From: Actinotalea endophytica
GTDB taxonomy: Bacteria; Actinomycetota; Actinomycetes; Actinomycetales; Cellulomonadaceae
Length of the DNA stretch: 34,280 bases
Direction of reading: 5' to 3'
Assembly (NCBI RefSeq): GCF_025717005.1
Contig: NZ_JAOVZU010000006.1
Span: forward strand, 289,184-323,463
Shown: piece by piece, positions 15,522 through 23,195 of the stretch
Numbering within the stretch: position 1 is the first letter of the stretch
Layout: every line of letters begins with the position of its first letter
Notes under the pieces: generated by a model
The model's database searches: none
What the model saw: only the letters and a program-made list of their open reading frames with translations
Told to the model about the DNA's origin: nothing
Translations under genes and position numbers: made by a program

Positions 15522-16825
15522 CCCTCGTTCTCCCACGCCGCCTGGAGCTGGTCGAAGAACTCGTCGAGCGTGATCTGGTCGGAGAAGACCTCCTGGCTGA
15601 GGCGGCCCATCAGGTCGTTGAACTCGCCCGAGGACTTGAGGTCGATCGACATGCCGGTCTCGGCGTCCGGGTCGGTCAGCGGCTCGACGCCCTGCTTGAA
15701 CAGGTCGCTGACGTCGGCGCTCTGGAGGTCGATGCCGAGCACGGGTGCGGCGAAGCCGGCGCGCTCGACCAGCTTCACGCCGGTGTCCTTGGAGACCATG
15801 AAGTCGAGGAACCGGGCGACCGCGTCTTGGTGCTCGCTGTTCGCGTTGATCACCCAGAGCGAGCCCATGCCCTGCATGGCGAACTGCCCCTGCCCACCCG
15901 GCACCTCGGGCCACGTGGTCATGTAGTACTCGTTGTCCGGTGACGCGCTCTGGATCGGTTCCAGGTTGCACGTGCATGCCGGGAAGTACGAGAGCGCGTC
16001 CTTGCTCTCGATGAGCGAGATCGCGGTGTTGTTGTCGAGCGTGCTCATCTCGGGGATGAAGCAGCCGGCATCCTTCGCGGTGACCAGCACGGTCTCGATC
16101 GCAGCCCGGATGTCGGGGTCCGTCCACGCCCCAGCCTCGTGGTTCGCGAACGCGATCTCGTCCTCGGGGCCGAGGAGGTTGAGGATCGGCAGCCCGAGGT
16201 AGAAGTACCAGATCCAGCCGGCGCCGTTGTCGCCGCTGGAGATCGGCACGATGTCGTTGGCGCGCGCCACCTGGCAGACGTTCGCGAGGTCGTCGACCGT
16301 GGTCGGAACGGTGAGGCCGAGCTCGTCCAGCGCAGTCTGGTCCCACAGCATCCCGTTGATCTCGGCTTCGACGCCGAGGCCGAACAGGTCGCCGTCGTCA
16401 GCGGTCCCCCAGGCGAGGGCGCCTTCGGCCACCCTGTCCTTCCAGCCGTACTCGGTGGCGTAGTCCTCGAGGCTCTGGGCAAGGCCGGCCTCGTAGAGCT
16501 CGCGGCCGGTCGACACCTCGACGTAGGCGAGGTCCGGTGTGTCACCCGAGCGGAAGGCGTTCTTGACCAGCGGCGAGAGCTTGTCGGACTCGTAGCGGGT
16601 CTGCTCGACCTTGATGTCGGGGTTCTCGGCCATGAAGTCGTCGAGGATCGAGTCGACGGCGTCGATCGTCTCGGGGTCTGCCGTCTGGTTCCAGTAGGTC
16701 AGCGTCGTCACGCCGTCCGTTCCACCCGCATCGTCGGCGCCGCCCGATCCACAGGCAGCCACTGATCCGATGGCCAACGCCGTGCAGACGGCGGCCGCGC
16801 CGAGCCGTGTCGTTCGCTTGTGCAT
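15518..16825 (-). CDS. CUT1 sugar ABC transporter substrate-binding lipoprotein
   Basis: A 435-residue lipoprotein with signal peptide and lipobox SVAAC (Cys25), followed by a Gly/Asp-rich linker. It has a family 1 solute-binding fold (MalE/UgpB-like) with LTYWNQTADPETIDAV at the start of lobe 1 and INGMLWDQTALDELGL near the middle. Two further cysteines (PACTC) could form a disulfide. GAGGAG lies 6 nt before ATG 16825. It is the first gene of the minus-strand importer operon, preceded by a promoter and SorC-type operators. The ligand is unknown; co-regulation suggests a sugar or sugar acid related to cluster B. Confidence 0.9.
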   Translation of the reverse strand: MHKRTTRLGAAAVCTALAIGSVAACGSGGADDAGGTDGVTTLTYWNQTADPETIDAVDSILDDFMAENPDIKVEQTRYESDKLSPLVKNAFRSGDTPDLAYVEVSTGRELYEAGLAQSLEDYATEYGWKDRVAEGALAWGTADDGDLFGLGVEAEINGMLWDQTALDELGLTVPTTVDDLANVCQVARANDIVPISSGDNGAGWIWYFYLGLPILNLLGPEDEIAFANHEAGAWTDPDIRAAIETVLVTAKDAGCFIPEMSTLDNNTAISLIESKDALSYFPACTCNLEPIQSASPDNEYYMTTWPEVPGGQGQFAMQGMGSLWVINANSEHQDAVARFLDFMVSKDTGVKLVERAGFAAPVLGIDLQSADVSDLFKQGVEPLTDPDAETGMSIDLKSSGEFNDLMGRLSQEVFSDQITLDEFFDQLQAAWENEG

Positions 16826-16902
16826 TCCATCTCCTCGTTGAGCGTGGTGCCGGGCTCCCTCGGTGTTTCGGCTACCGGGAGCACGTGGCGGATCGCTCCG
16901 GG

Positions 16903-16931
16903 ACGGTAGGCGACTGACTGGGCGGCTGCAA
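16903..16931 (-). promoter_or_regulatory. Promoter of the minus-strand CUT1 importer
   Basis: Reading the minus strand, TTGCAG (16931-16926) and TACCGT (16908-16903) are separated by exactly 17 bp, giving a start near 16896 and a 5' leader of about 70 nt before the lipoprotein ATG. The SorC-type operator lies immediately upstream of the -35 box, and an ATGAGC half-site touches it. Confidence 0.55.
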
Positions 16932-16952
16932 TGAGCGTTCGCTCGTTTGAGC
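16931..16952. promoter_or_regulatory. SorC-type operator pair upstream of the minus-strand importer
   Basis: GCTCGTTTGAGC (16941-16952) matches the SorC dyad. It is preceded by ATGAGC (16931-16936), which is itself inverted relative to the GCTC at 16941. The elements overlap and sit beside the -35 box, consistent with control by the adjacent SorC regulator. Confidence 0.6.
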
Positions 16953-16957
16953 GGATC

Positions 16958-18034
16958 TCATGGATCCTCGAGCAAGGCTGCCGCGGCCGCGGTGTCCGTC
17001 ACGAGAGCGTTGGCGAAGCCCCCTCGAAGCACCGCGCGGATCGCCCGTGCCTTCGAGGCGTGCCCGGCGACGGCGACCACCGTGGGGATCGCGCGGAACT
17101 CCTCGGTCGGGATGCTCATCAGCTGACCGGAGAGCGGAGTCGCGATCTCCTTGCCCTCCTTGTCCAGGAAGAGTCCGCCCACCTCGGCCTGCAACCCGGC
17201 GGCGGTCAGCACCTCCCGCACGTCCTGGGAGACGAACTGGTGCAGCAGCGAGTTCGGAGGATCCCAGCTGCCGATCGTGACGAGTCCCACGGAGATGTCG
17301 CGGAACTGCTCGAAGGTCTCTGCGATGCCGTGCGACCTGCGCAGCGCGCGCGCGGTCGCCGAGTCGGGCGCGATGAGCGGTGCGTAGAGGGGGTAGGGCT
17401 GAGCCCCGGTGATCGCCGAGAAGCGGCGCACGAGCTCCATCGAGTTGCTGCTCGGAGGGCCGGTGATGCCCGACATCTGGACGACGGGGCACCGTGGGAG
17501 GGCCGTTGCTGCGTTCGCGACCGCCTCGACGGAGCGTCCCCAACCGACGCCGAGCACGTCGCCGTCGGCGAGGAGGCCGGCGAGCAGGCGGGCTCCCTCG
17601 CGGCCCAGCGCCTCGCGCATCTCTGCTTCGGTCAAGTGGCTCGACTCGACGACTGCGGCATGGCGAAGGTCGTACTGAGCCTTGAGCCGCGTGCTCAGGT
17701 CGCGGCGGCCGTAGCGCGGGCGGTGCAGCGTGATCTGGACCGTGCCACGCCGCTCGGCCTCGTCGAGGAGACGCGCGATACGGAAGCGCGAGATGCCGAA
17801 CTCCTCCGCGATCGTCACGCGGCTCTGCCGGGCGAAGTAGTACCGCTCGGCGACCCGGAGGAGGAGATCGTCGTGATCGGGCCCGTCGTCGTCCTCGCCG
17901 ACGTCCTCGGGATCGAACATGACGTCACTGGTCCGGACGGCGCCCTCGCGTGGTCCTGAAGCCCCCCCGTGGGACGAGGTCTCCTCCGGCGCGCCCGCGT
18001 CGGGGCTCTCAGCCTCGCCATCAATACCGCTCAT
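16958..18034 (-). CDS. SorC-family sugar-responsive transcriptional regulator (cluster B, first copy)
   Basis: A 358-residue SorC regulator. It has an unusual acidic, low-complexity N-terminal extension of about 50 residues (rich in D, E, G and S) before the helix-turn-helix RVTIAEEFGISRFRIARLL. The sugar-phosphate-binding domain has GVGWGRSVEAV, VVQMSGITG, TIGSWDPPNS and VVAVAGHASKARAIRAVL. ATG 18034 lies inside GCTCATGTGAGC, with TAGAGT exactly 6 nt upstream, so it is probably leaderless. It is a close paralogue of the regulator at 18724 and likely controls the importer at 16825. Without the extension its length would be normal for the family. Confidence 0.9.
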   Translation of the reverse strand: MSGIDGEAESPDAGAPEETSSHGGASGPREGAVRTSDVMFDPEDVGEDDDGPDHDDLLLRVAERYYFARQSRVTIAEEFGISRFRIARLLDEAERRGTVQITLHRPRYGRRDLSTRLKAQYDLRHAAVVESSHLTEAEMREALGREGARLLAGLLADGDVLGVGWGRSVEAVANAATALPRCPVVQMSGITGPPSSNSMELVRRFSAITGAQPYPLYAPLIAPDSATARALRRSHGIAETFEQFRDISVGLVTIGSWDPPNSLLHQFVSQDVREVLTAAGLQAEVGGLFLDKEGKEIATPLSGQLMSIPTEEFRAIPTVVAVAGHASKARAIRAVLRGGFANALVTDTAAAAALLEDP

Positions 18035-18046
18035 GTGAGCACTCTA
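18029..18046 (-). promoter_or_regulatory. Leaderless promoter and operator over the first cluster B SorC start codon
   Basis: GCTCATGTGAGC (18029-18040) contains the ATG (18034-18032). The -10 box TAGAGT (18046-18041) is followed by six bases and the ATG. The geometry is identical to that at 6816-6833. Confidence 0.72.
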
Positions 18047-18686
18047 GCGGCGGGGGGTCGGCCGCGGGCAAGGCCCGATCCGCCGTCGATGACGCGGGCC
18101 GGCCCCGGCTTCCAGGTCCGCTCGGTCGCAGCACGACCGAGGGGTCGCCGCGCTCGCTCCGCGGCGCTCTCATACCAAGCTTCGCTGCCGCGAGGTCCGC
18201 CGGGTCCATCTCTACCCCGAGGGCCCCGCGGCCGCCCGCTCGTACCAGGTGTGCGCCGCGTCCGGCTCGACCGTCTCGTTGGTGACGCCCTGGTTGAACA
18301 TCGCCATGGCGTGCCCCGACTTCGCGGCCGCGAGGAGCCACTGCCGGCCGGAGGCTCGGTCGTCCGCCGTCGACCCGGAGAGCAGCTGCACACCGAACCG
18401 GACGCATGGGCGCGCTGAACTGCAGTTCGCACGATGCCGGGATGACGTGGAGCGCACGATTCCGGACCACCAGCAAGACAATGCCATCGTGGTCGCTCAG
18501 AATGCCGCAAGAATCGGATCGATTCAGACGTGGCTGGCATTGGGGCGCTGCAGTCCGCCGCCGGGGACAGTCATCCGACCCGCGGTCGAGTGGAGGTCTC
18601 GTCGGTGTTGGTGCGCGCGAGGCCGTCGCCGTCCGAGCGTCGTGCCGAGCAGGCGAAAACATCGTCCAAGATGTGGCGATGTGGTC
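18047..18686. other. Gap between the two cluster B SorC genes
   Basis: About 640 bp without an intact gene. It holds decayed Sel1-like repeat coding sequence (18150-18375, minus strand) and, at its right edge, an orphan SorC-type operator (18687-18698). Several overlapping open frames here have shadow-like composition and no ribosome binding sites. This looks like a deletion or decay scar between duplicated regulators. Confidence 0.55.
18150..18375 (-). pseudogene. Remnant of a Sel1-like repeat protein
   Basis: On the minus strand, one frame reads WLLAAAKSGHAMAMFNQGV followed by DAAHTWYERAAA. This is the Sel1/TPR-like repeat pattern (A-W-AA-G-A-N-G, then A-WY-AA). It ends at a TAG near 18212. 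After it, a different frame resumes with EAWYESAAER, again a Sel1 helix end. The change of frame, the stop and the lack of a proper start and end indicate a decayed gene fragment. Sel1 proteins are usually signalling or scaffold proteins; nothing ties this one to sugar use. Confidence 0.5.
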
Positions 18687-18698
18687 GCTCACATGAGC
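18687..18698. promoter_or_regulatory. Orphan SorC-type operator
   Basis: GCTCACATGAGC has the same sequence, on the opposite strand, as the operator at 18029-18040, but no gene start is evident beside it. On the minus strand it is followed by GTGAGCGAC, like the first codons of a SorC gene, yet no TANNNT box lies upstream and the frame is not a recognisable protein. It may be a leftover of a duplicated regulator start, or an auxiliary binding site for looping. Confidence 0.5.
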
Positions 18699-18723
18699 AG
18701 GTCGCGATGGGTCGGGACCTGGT

Positions 18724-19668
18724 TCAGTCCGCGGTCAGACGGCGCGCCACGGTCGAGTCCGTCACGAGCGCACTCACGTAGCCGCCCTTGAGCACCGCGC
18801 GGATGGCCCGCACCTTCGACACGTGTCCGGCGACCGCGACGACGGTCGGGACGGCCGACAGGTCGCTGGCGGAGATGCTGATGACCCTGCGGGCGAGCGG
18901 CGTGTCCAGCTCCTCGCCGTCCTGGCCCAGGAAGATCCCGCCGAGCTCGGCCTGCAAGCCGCACCGCGTCAGCAGGTCGCGGTCCGCCGGCGACACGTAC
19001 TGGCGCAGCTGCGAGTTCGGGGGGTCCCAGCTGCCGACCGCGACCAGCGCGACGGAGACGTCCCGGAAGCGCGCGAACGTCTCGGCGATGCCATGGGAGG
19101 TGCGGAGCGCACGGGCGGTCGCCGCATCCGGCAGCACGAGCGGCGCGTACAGCGGGAACGCAGGTTCCCCGGTCAGGGACGAGAACAACCGGACCAGCTC
19201 AGATGAGTTGTCGCCGGGACGTCCCGTGATGCCCGAGAGCTGCACGACGGGGCAGCGGGCGAGTGTCGGAGCGGCGTCGGCCACGGCCTTCACCGCTCGG
19301 CCCCAACCGACGCCGAGGACGTCACCGTCGGCAAGCAGCCTTGCGAGCAGACGGGCGGCCTCCCGCCCGAGCATCTGGCGCAGCTGAGCTTCGGGGACCG
19401 CTCCCGCCCTCACCACGACGGCGTGCCGCAGTCCGTACCGCTCGCGCAGGCGCACGGCGAGCGCGCTCTCGCCTTCGAGCGGCCTGTGCAACGTGATGCG
19501 CACGACGCCCCGTCGCTTGGCCTCGTCGAGCAGCCGGGCAACTCGGAAGCGGGAGATCTCCAGCTCGCCGGCGATGTCGACCATGCTCATGCCGTCGAAG
19601 TGGTACCGCCTGGACACGTCGACCAGCAGCGAGTCGTGATCGCGGCCCACACCACGCTGTGCGCTCAT
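18724..19668 (-). CDS. SorC-family sugar-responsive transcriptional regulator (cluster B, second copy)
   Basis: A 314-residue SorC regulator with helix-turn-helix MVDIAGELEISRFRVARLL (about residues 28-48) and sugar-phosphate-binding domain motifs GVGWGRAVKAV, VVQLSGITG, AVGSWDPPNS and VVAVAGHVSKVRAIRAVL. These are nearly the same as in the copy at 16958, so the two arose by duplication. ATG 19668 lies within GCTCATATGTGC, with TAAGAT exactly 6 nt upstream and a possible -35 TTGACC 19 bp further, again indicating a leaderless message. It diverges from the plus-strand importer and pathway genes, which it probably controls. Confidence 0.92.
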   Translation of the reverse strand: MSAQRGVGRDHDSLLVDVSRRYHFDGMSMVDIAGELEISRFRVARLLDEAKRRGVVRITLHRPLEGESALAVRLRERYGLRHAVVVRAGAVPEAQLRQMLGREAARLLARLLADGDVLGVGWGRAVKAVADAAPTLARCPVVQLSGITGRPGDNSSELVRLFSSLTGEPAFPLYAPLVLPDAATARALRTSHGIAETFARFRDVSVALVAVGSWDPPNSQLRQYVSPADRDLLTRCGLQAELGGIFLGQDGEELDTPLARRVISISASDLSAVPTVVAVAGHVSKVRAIRAVLKGGYVSALVTDSTVARRLTAD

Positions 19669-19684
19669 ATGTGCATCTTATGGT
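19663..19684. promoter_or_regulatory. Operator and overlapping divergent -10 boxes at the second cluster B SorC gene
   Basis: GCTCATATGTGC (19663-19674) covers the regulator's ATG, and TAAGAT (19680-19675, minus) is its -10 box. On the plus strand TATGGT (19679-19684), the same hexamer as proposed for cluster A, overlaps it and could start the pathway operon near 19691, which would give a 5' leader of about 295 nt. The minus-strand promoter is well supported; the plus-strand one is tentative. Confidence 0.5.
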
Positions 19685-19985
19685 TGCGCTGGCTCAGCCG
19701 GTCAAGGTCTACTCCTGCCCGTCACCGGAGACCGCCGGAGCCTCGTTGAGGCACGACCCATCGGGTCAGCCGACGGGTTCGGGGGCAGTTCTCTCTCGAG
19801 TCGTATTGGTGCACGTCCGGTGCGTCGCGGCGGCCGCGTGGGTGCCCAGAAGGGCGCGCGGAGCGGGCGCGCTTTCGCTCTCCTCGACTGCGGGTGGGTC
19901 GGCGGATCTGGCATAAGTACGGGGCGCGAGTGAGAACGACTGAACGGACGACGTCAGCTAGAACTACGCAAAGGAGCAGGTTCGA
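19685..19985 (+). other. Long non-coding leader region before the cluster B operon
   Basis: About 300 bp without a credible gene. It includes a small inverted repeat GACCC-atc-GGGTC near 19757-19769 and ends with AAGGAG at 19970-19975, the ribosome binding site of the next gene. No known riboswitch class was recognised. A promoter closer to the gene cannot be excluded. Confidence 0.35.
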
Positions 19986-21320
19986 ATGAGATTGCGCAAG
20001 AGCTTCATGATCGCGGGCGCCGGCGTCGCCGCAACGAGCCTGCTCGCGGCCTGCGCGGGCGGCGCGGCCACGTCGGCCACGACGACCGACGGCTCGGCAG
20101 GCGGAGACACGGTCACGTTCCGAGGCTGGGCGCCGATCGACCCTGCCCTGAGCGGGATGATCGACGCCTTCGAGTCGGCCAACCCCGGCACCACGATCGA
20201 CGCCACCGTGATGGGCGGCCCGGACTACTGGGTCGATCTCGCCGCGCGCGTCTCGTCGAACACGATGTCCGACATCGTGGGCCTGATGCCCGGCGCCCAG
20301 ACCCAGCAGTACCGCGACTACCTCATGCCGCTGAACGAGTGTGCGGCCTCGCAGTGGGGGGACGACTGGGAGGACAAGTTCTACCCGATCGCACTGGATC
20401 AGGCGCGCCTCGGCAACCCTGACGGTGACGACAACTTCTACGGTCTCCCGGTGCTCACCCAGATCATGAACATCTGGGCGAACACCGAGATCATGGACGA
20501 GACCGGCGCGGAGATCCCGCAGACCTGGGCGGACCTCGAGGCCGTGACACCGACCTACGAGGGCAACGGCTTCACGCCCTTCCTGCTCGGCGCCAAGCAG
20601 TACTGGCTGAACACGTCGATCTACCTGGAGCTCGCGAACAACATCAACCCCGGGCTCGTGTACGAAGCCGAGGACGGCACGGTCCCCTGGACCGACCCTG
20701 ACCTCGTGAAGGCCTTCGAGTACTGGCAGAAGCTGTTCACCGACGGCATCGCCCAGGAGGGCGCCAACGCACTCGAGCCCTACCCGGACGCGGTCGGCAT
20801 GTTCGAGGCCGGCGACGCGCTCTTCCTGCCGCTCGGCTCGCAGTGGATCCAGCAGTCCGACCCCACCGCCGACCAGTCGACGATCGCCGACCTGTCCAAG
20901 GGCATGAACGGCTACGAGCCGTTCCTCTTCCCGACCATCCCGGGTGGCGCGGACAGCCCGCAGTACGTCGGAGGCGCCGAGTTCCTCTTCGGGATCTCGA
21001 AGAACTCGCAGAACCCCGAGCTGGCCTGCCAGGTGCTGACGGACTGGATCGCCGGTGCCGGCGGCCAGGTCCTCATCAACACGCTGTTCGACCTGCCTGC
21101 CGTGAAGGGCCTGGAGCCGCAGGTGTTCACCTCGGACAAGCAGGAGGAGATCTTCAACGAGCTGGCCAACGAGTGGCTGCCGCAGGTGCAGTACTCCCGC
21201 TACTTCAAGGACCCGGCGATCGAGACCGCCGTCTCCGATGCGCTCGCCGCGGTCGCCACGGGATCGATGACGCCGCAGGAGGCGGCCGAGTCGGTCCAGG
21301 AGGTCTACGACGGGCTGTGA
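19986..21320 (+). CDS. CUT1 sugar ABC transporter substrate-binding lipoprotein (cluster B)
   Basis: A 444-residue lipoprotein. The signal peptide has lipobox LLAAC (Cys23) and is followed by a Ser/Thr/Gly-rich linker and a family 1 solute-binding fold: VTFRGWAPIDPALSGMIDAF opens lobe 1 and MNIWANTEIMDETG lies in the middle. AAGGAG lies about 10 nt before ATG 19986. A perfect 14-bp hairpin follows the gene, which would stabilise its transcript and favour excess binding protein over permease. It diverges from the SorC regulator. Expected ligand: the sugar or sugar acid entering the lyxK/ula-type pathway downstream. Confidence 0.9.
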   Translation: MRLRKSFMIAGAGVAATSLLAACAGGAATSATTTDGSAGGDTVTFRGWAPIDPALSGMIDAFESANPGTTIDATVMGGPDYWVDLAARVSSNTMSDIVGLMPGAQTQQYRDYLMPLNECAASQWGDDWEDKFYPIALDQARLGNPDGDDNFYGLPVLTQIMNIWANTEIMDETGAEIPQTWADLEAVTPTYEGNGFTPFLLGAKQYWLNTSIYLELANNINPGLVYEAEDGTVPWTDPDLVKAFEYWQKLFTDGIAQEGANALEPYPDAVGMFEAGDALFLPLGSQWIQQSDPTADQSTIADLSKGMNGYEPFLFPTIPGGADSPQYVGGAEFLFGISKNSQNPELACQVLTDWIAGAGGQVLINTLFDLPAVKGLEPQVFTSDKQEEIFNELANEWLPQVQYSRYFKDPAIETAVSDALAAVATGSMTPQEAAESVQEVYDGL

Positions 21321-21327
21321 TCGCGAG

Positions 21328-21367
21328 GCCGGTTCCCGGGGTGACCTGCCCTGCCCCGGGAACCGGC
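21328..21367 (+). terminator. Intercistronic hairpin after the binding-protein gene
   Basis: GCCGGTTCCCGGGG (21328-21341) and CCCCGGGAACCGGC (21354-21367) are perfect 14-bp complements with a 12-nt loop and no T tract. It lies 8 nt after the lipoprotein stop and 50 nt before the permease ATG. It is probably a transcript-stabilising or partial-termination element, as known between malE and malF-type genes. Confidence 0.7.
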
Positions 21368-21416
21368 TCCGGCCGCAAGCCTCGTGCCCAACCGATCACC
21401 TGGAGAGCGTGAACCG

Positions 21417-22313
21417 ATGCGTCATCCCCTGGCGCGCCGCGACCGGCTGACCTCGCTGGCCTTCGTGGTGCCCGCACTGATCCTGTTCTTCGTCTTCGTC
21501 GCCTACCCGATCGTCTACAACTTCCAGGCGAGCACGCTGGACTGGGATGGCGCGACGGCGGGGACGTTCGTCGGCCTCGGCAACTTCGTGGCCCTCGCGC
21601 ACGACCCGGTGTTCACCAAGACGCTGCTGAACTCGGCGCTCTGGATCCCCTTGACGATCGTGCCGCAGGCCCTGATCGGACTCGGGCTGGCTCTCATGCT
21701 GAATCAGCCCCTGCGGGGTCGCGGCGTCTACCGCGCACTTCTCTTCCTGCCGACGGTCCTGTCACCCGTGGTCGTCGGGATCGTCTGGGCCCAGATCCTC
21801 GACCCCAACAGCGGCACACTCGCCGCCATCGCGGAGCAGACCGGCCTGACGTTCCTCAAGTTCAGCTACCTCGGCGACCCGAAGACTGCGATCTTCGCGG
21901 TGATGGTGGTGAACATCTGGATGTACACCGGCTTCTCTCTGCTCTTCTACCTGGCCGGCCTGCAGCTGATCGAACCGAGCCTGCTCGAGGCCGCGAAGCT
22001 CGACGGCGCGAACTTCTGGCAGCGGACGACGCGCGTCACCTTCCCGCTGCTGCGGAACACTCACCTCACGCTGCTCCTGCTGGGGATCATCGGGTCTCTG
22101 AAGACGTTCGAGCTGCTGTACGTGCTGACGTCGGGTGGGCCCTACCACGCGAGCGAGATGCTCCCGACCTATGCGTTCAAGCAGGCGTTCCAGCTTCACT
22201 CGATCGGCTACGCCTCCGCCATCAGCGTCGCGCTTCTCGTGATCGCGATCGGCAGCTCGCTCCTCATGACCCGGGTCTTCGGCGCCGGCTTCATCACGGG
22301 GGAGGAACGATGA
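21417..22313 (+). CDS. CUT1 sugar ABC transporter permease, MalF/UgpA type (cluster B)
   Basis: A 298-residue permease with six predicted membrane segments beginning at about residue 13 and the EAA loop EAAKLDGANFWQRTTRVTF. ATG 21417 is preferred, with GGAGAG upstream; GTG 21384 would add 11 residues without a ribosome binding site. It forms the channel with the next gene. Confidence 0.9.
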   Translation: MRHPLARRDRLTSLAFVVPALILFFVFVAYPIVYNFQASTLDWDGATAGTFVGLGNFVALAHDPVFTKTLLNSALWIPLTIVPQALIGLGLALMLNQPLRGRGVYRALLFLPTVLSPVVVGIVWAQILDPNSGTLAAIAEQTGLTFLKFSYLGDPKTAIFAVMVVNIWMYTGFSLLFYLAGLQLIEPSLLEAAKLDGANFWQRTTRVTFPLLRNTHLTLLLLGIIGSLKTFELLYVLTSGGPYHASEMLPTYAFKQAFQLHSIGYASAISVALLVIAIGSSLLMTRVFGAGFITGEER

Positions 22314-23149
22314 GCGGTCGACGACCTGCGCAGCTGAGCCGACGGGTCAACCTGCTGCACCTGATCCTCGTCCCGGTCACCGTCGCCTGGATGCTGCCGA
22401 TCGTGATCGTCATCGGCCTGTCACTGAAGCCGACGAACGATCCGGGGACCATCGCGTTCGGGATGCTCCCACGCAGCCCTTCGTTCGCGAACTACGTGAC
22501 CGTCTTCCAGCAGAACCCCATACCGCGGTACCTCTTCAACAGCGCGCTCATCGCCGTGCCGTCCGTGGTCCTCGTGGTCCTGCTCGGCTCCATGGCGGCG
22601 TTCGCTCTCGCTCGCCTGAGGGTGCCGGCCAAGGGCTGGATCTTCGGTCTGCTGACCCTCGCGCTGGTCCTGCCGATGTCGAGCATCGTGGTGGCGACGT
22701 TCCAGGTCCTCCAGGCCTTGGGCCTCTACAACTCGACCTTCGGTGTGAGCATCGTGTACACCGCGCTCGGGCTGCCGTTCGCCATCATCCTCATCCGCAC
22801 CTCGTTCATGGCTGTGCCGCAGGAGACGCACGACGCGGCCGTCGTCGACGGGGCCAACAAGTGGCAGACCTTCTGGCACGTGTACCTGCCGCTCGCCCGC
22901 CCAGCCATCGCGGTGGTCGTCGTCTGGCAGCTGATGCTTGCCTGGAACGACTTCCTCCTGCCGCTGGTCTCCCTCGTCGACAAGGACATCAAGCCGTTGA
23001 CCCTGATCCCCCTCGTCTACCGAGGCGAGCACTTCACCCAGGTGGGGGCTCTCTTCGCGATCCTGATCGTGGTGTCCGTCCCGATCGTCGCCACGTTCGC
23101 CATCGCCCAGCGTTCGCTGGTCAACGGGCTCGCCGGGGCCGTCAAGTGA
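22310..23149 (+). CDS. CUT1 sugar ABC transporter permease, MalG type (cluster B)
   Basis: A 279-residue permease with six membrane segments, EAA loop DAAVVDGANKWQTFWHVYL and a typical C-terminal end LVNGLAGAVK. The ATG overlaps the previous stop by 4 nt (ATGA), with GGGGGAGGA upstream, so translation is coupled. No ATPase gene follows; the next genes are metabolic. A shared MsiK-type ATPase elsewhere in the genome is required by inference. Confidence 0.91.
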   Translation: MSGRRPAQLSRRVNLLHLILVPVTVAWMLPIVIVIGLSLKPTNDPGTIAFGMLPRSPSFANYVTVFQQNPIPRYLFNSALIAVPSVVLVVLLGSMAAFALARLRVPAKGWIFGLLTLALVLPMSSIVVATFQVLQALGLYNSTFGVSIVYTALGLPFAIILIRTSFMAVPQETHDAAVVDGANKWQTFWHVYLPLARPAIAVVVVWQLMLAWNDFLLPLVSLVDKDIKPLTLIPLVYRGEHFTQVGALFAILIVVSVPIVATFAIAQRSLVNGLAGAVK

Positions 23150-23195
23150 CCTCGCCCGGCTCTCCCGCAAGCACCCCGACCGAAGCAGGAGCGTC

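Noticed and set aside
18021-18692. A 223-residue minus-strand frame beginning at GTG 18692 inside the orphan operator
   Set aside because: No -10 box or ribosome binding site, shadow-like composition, and the Sel1-like signal lies in other frames.
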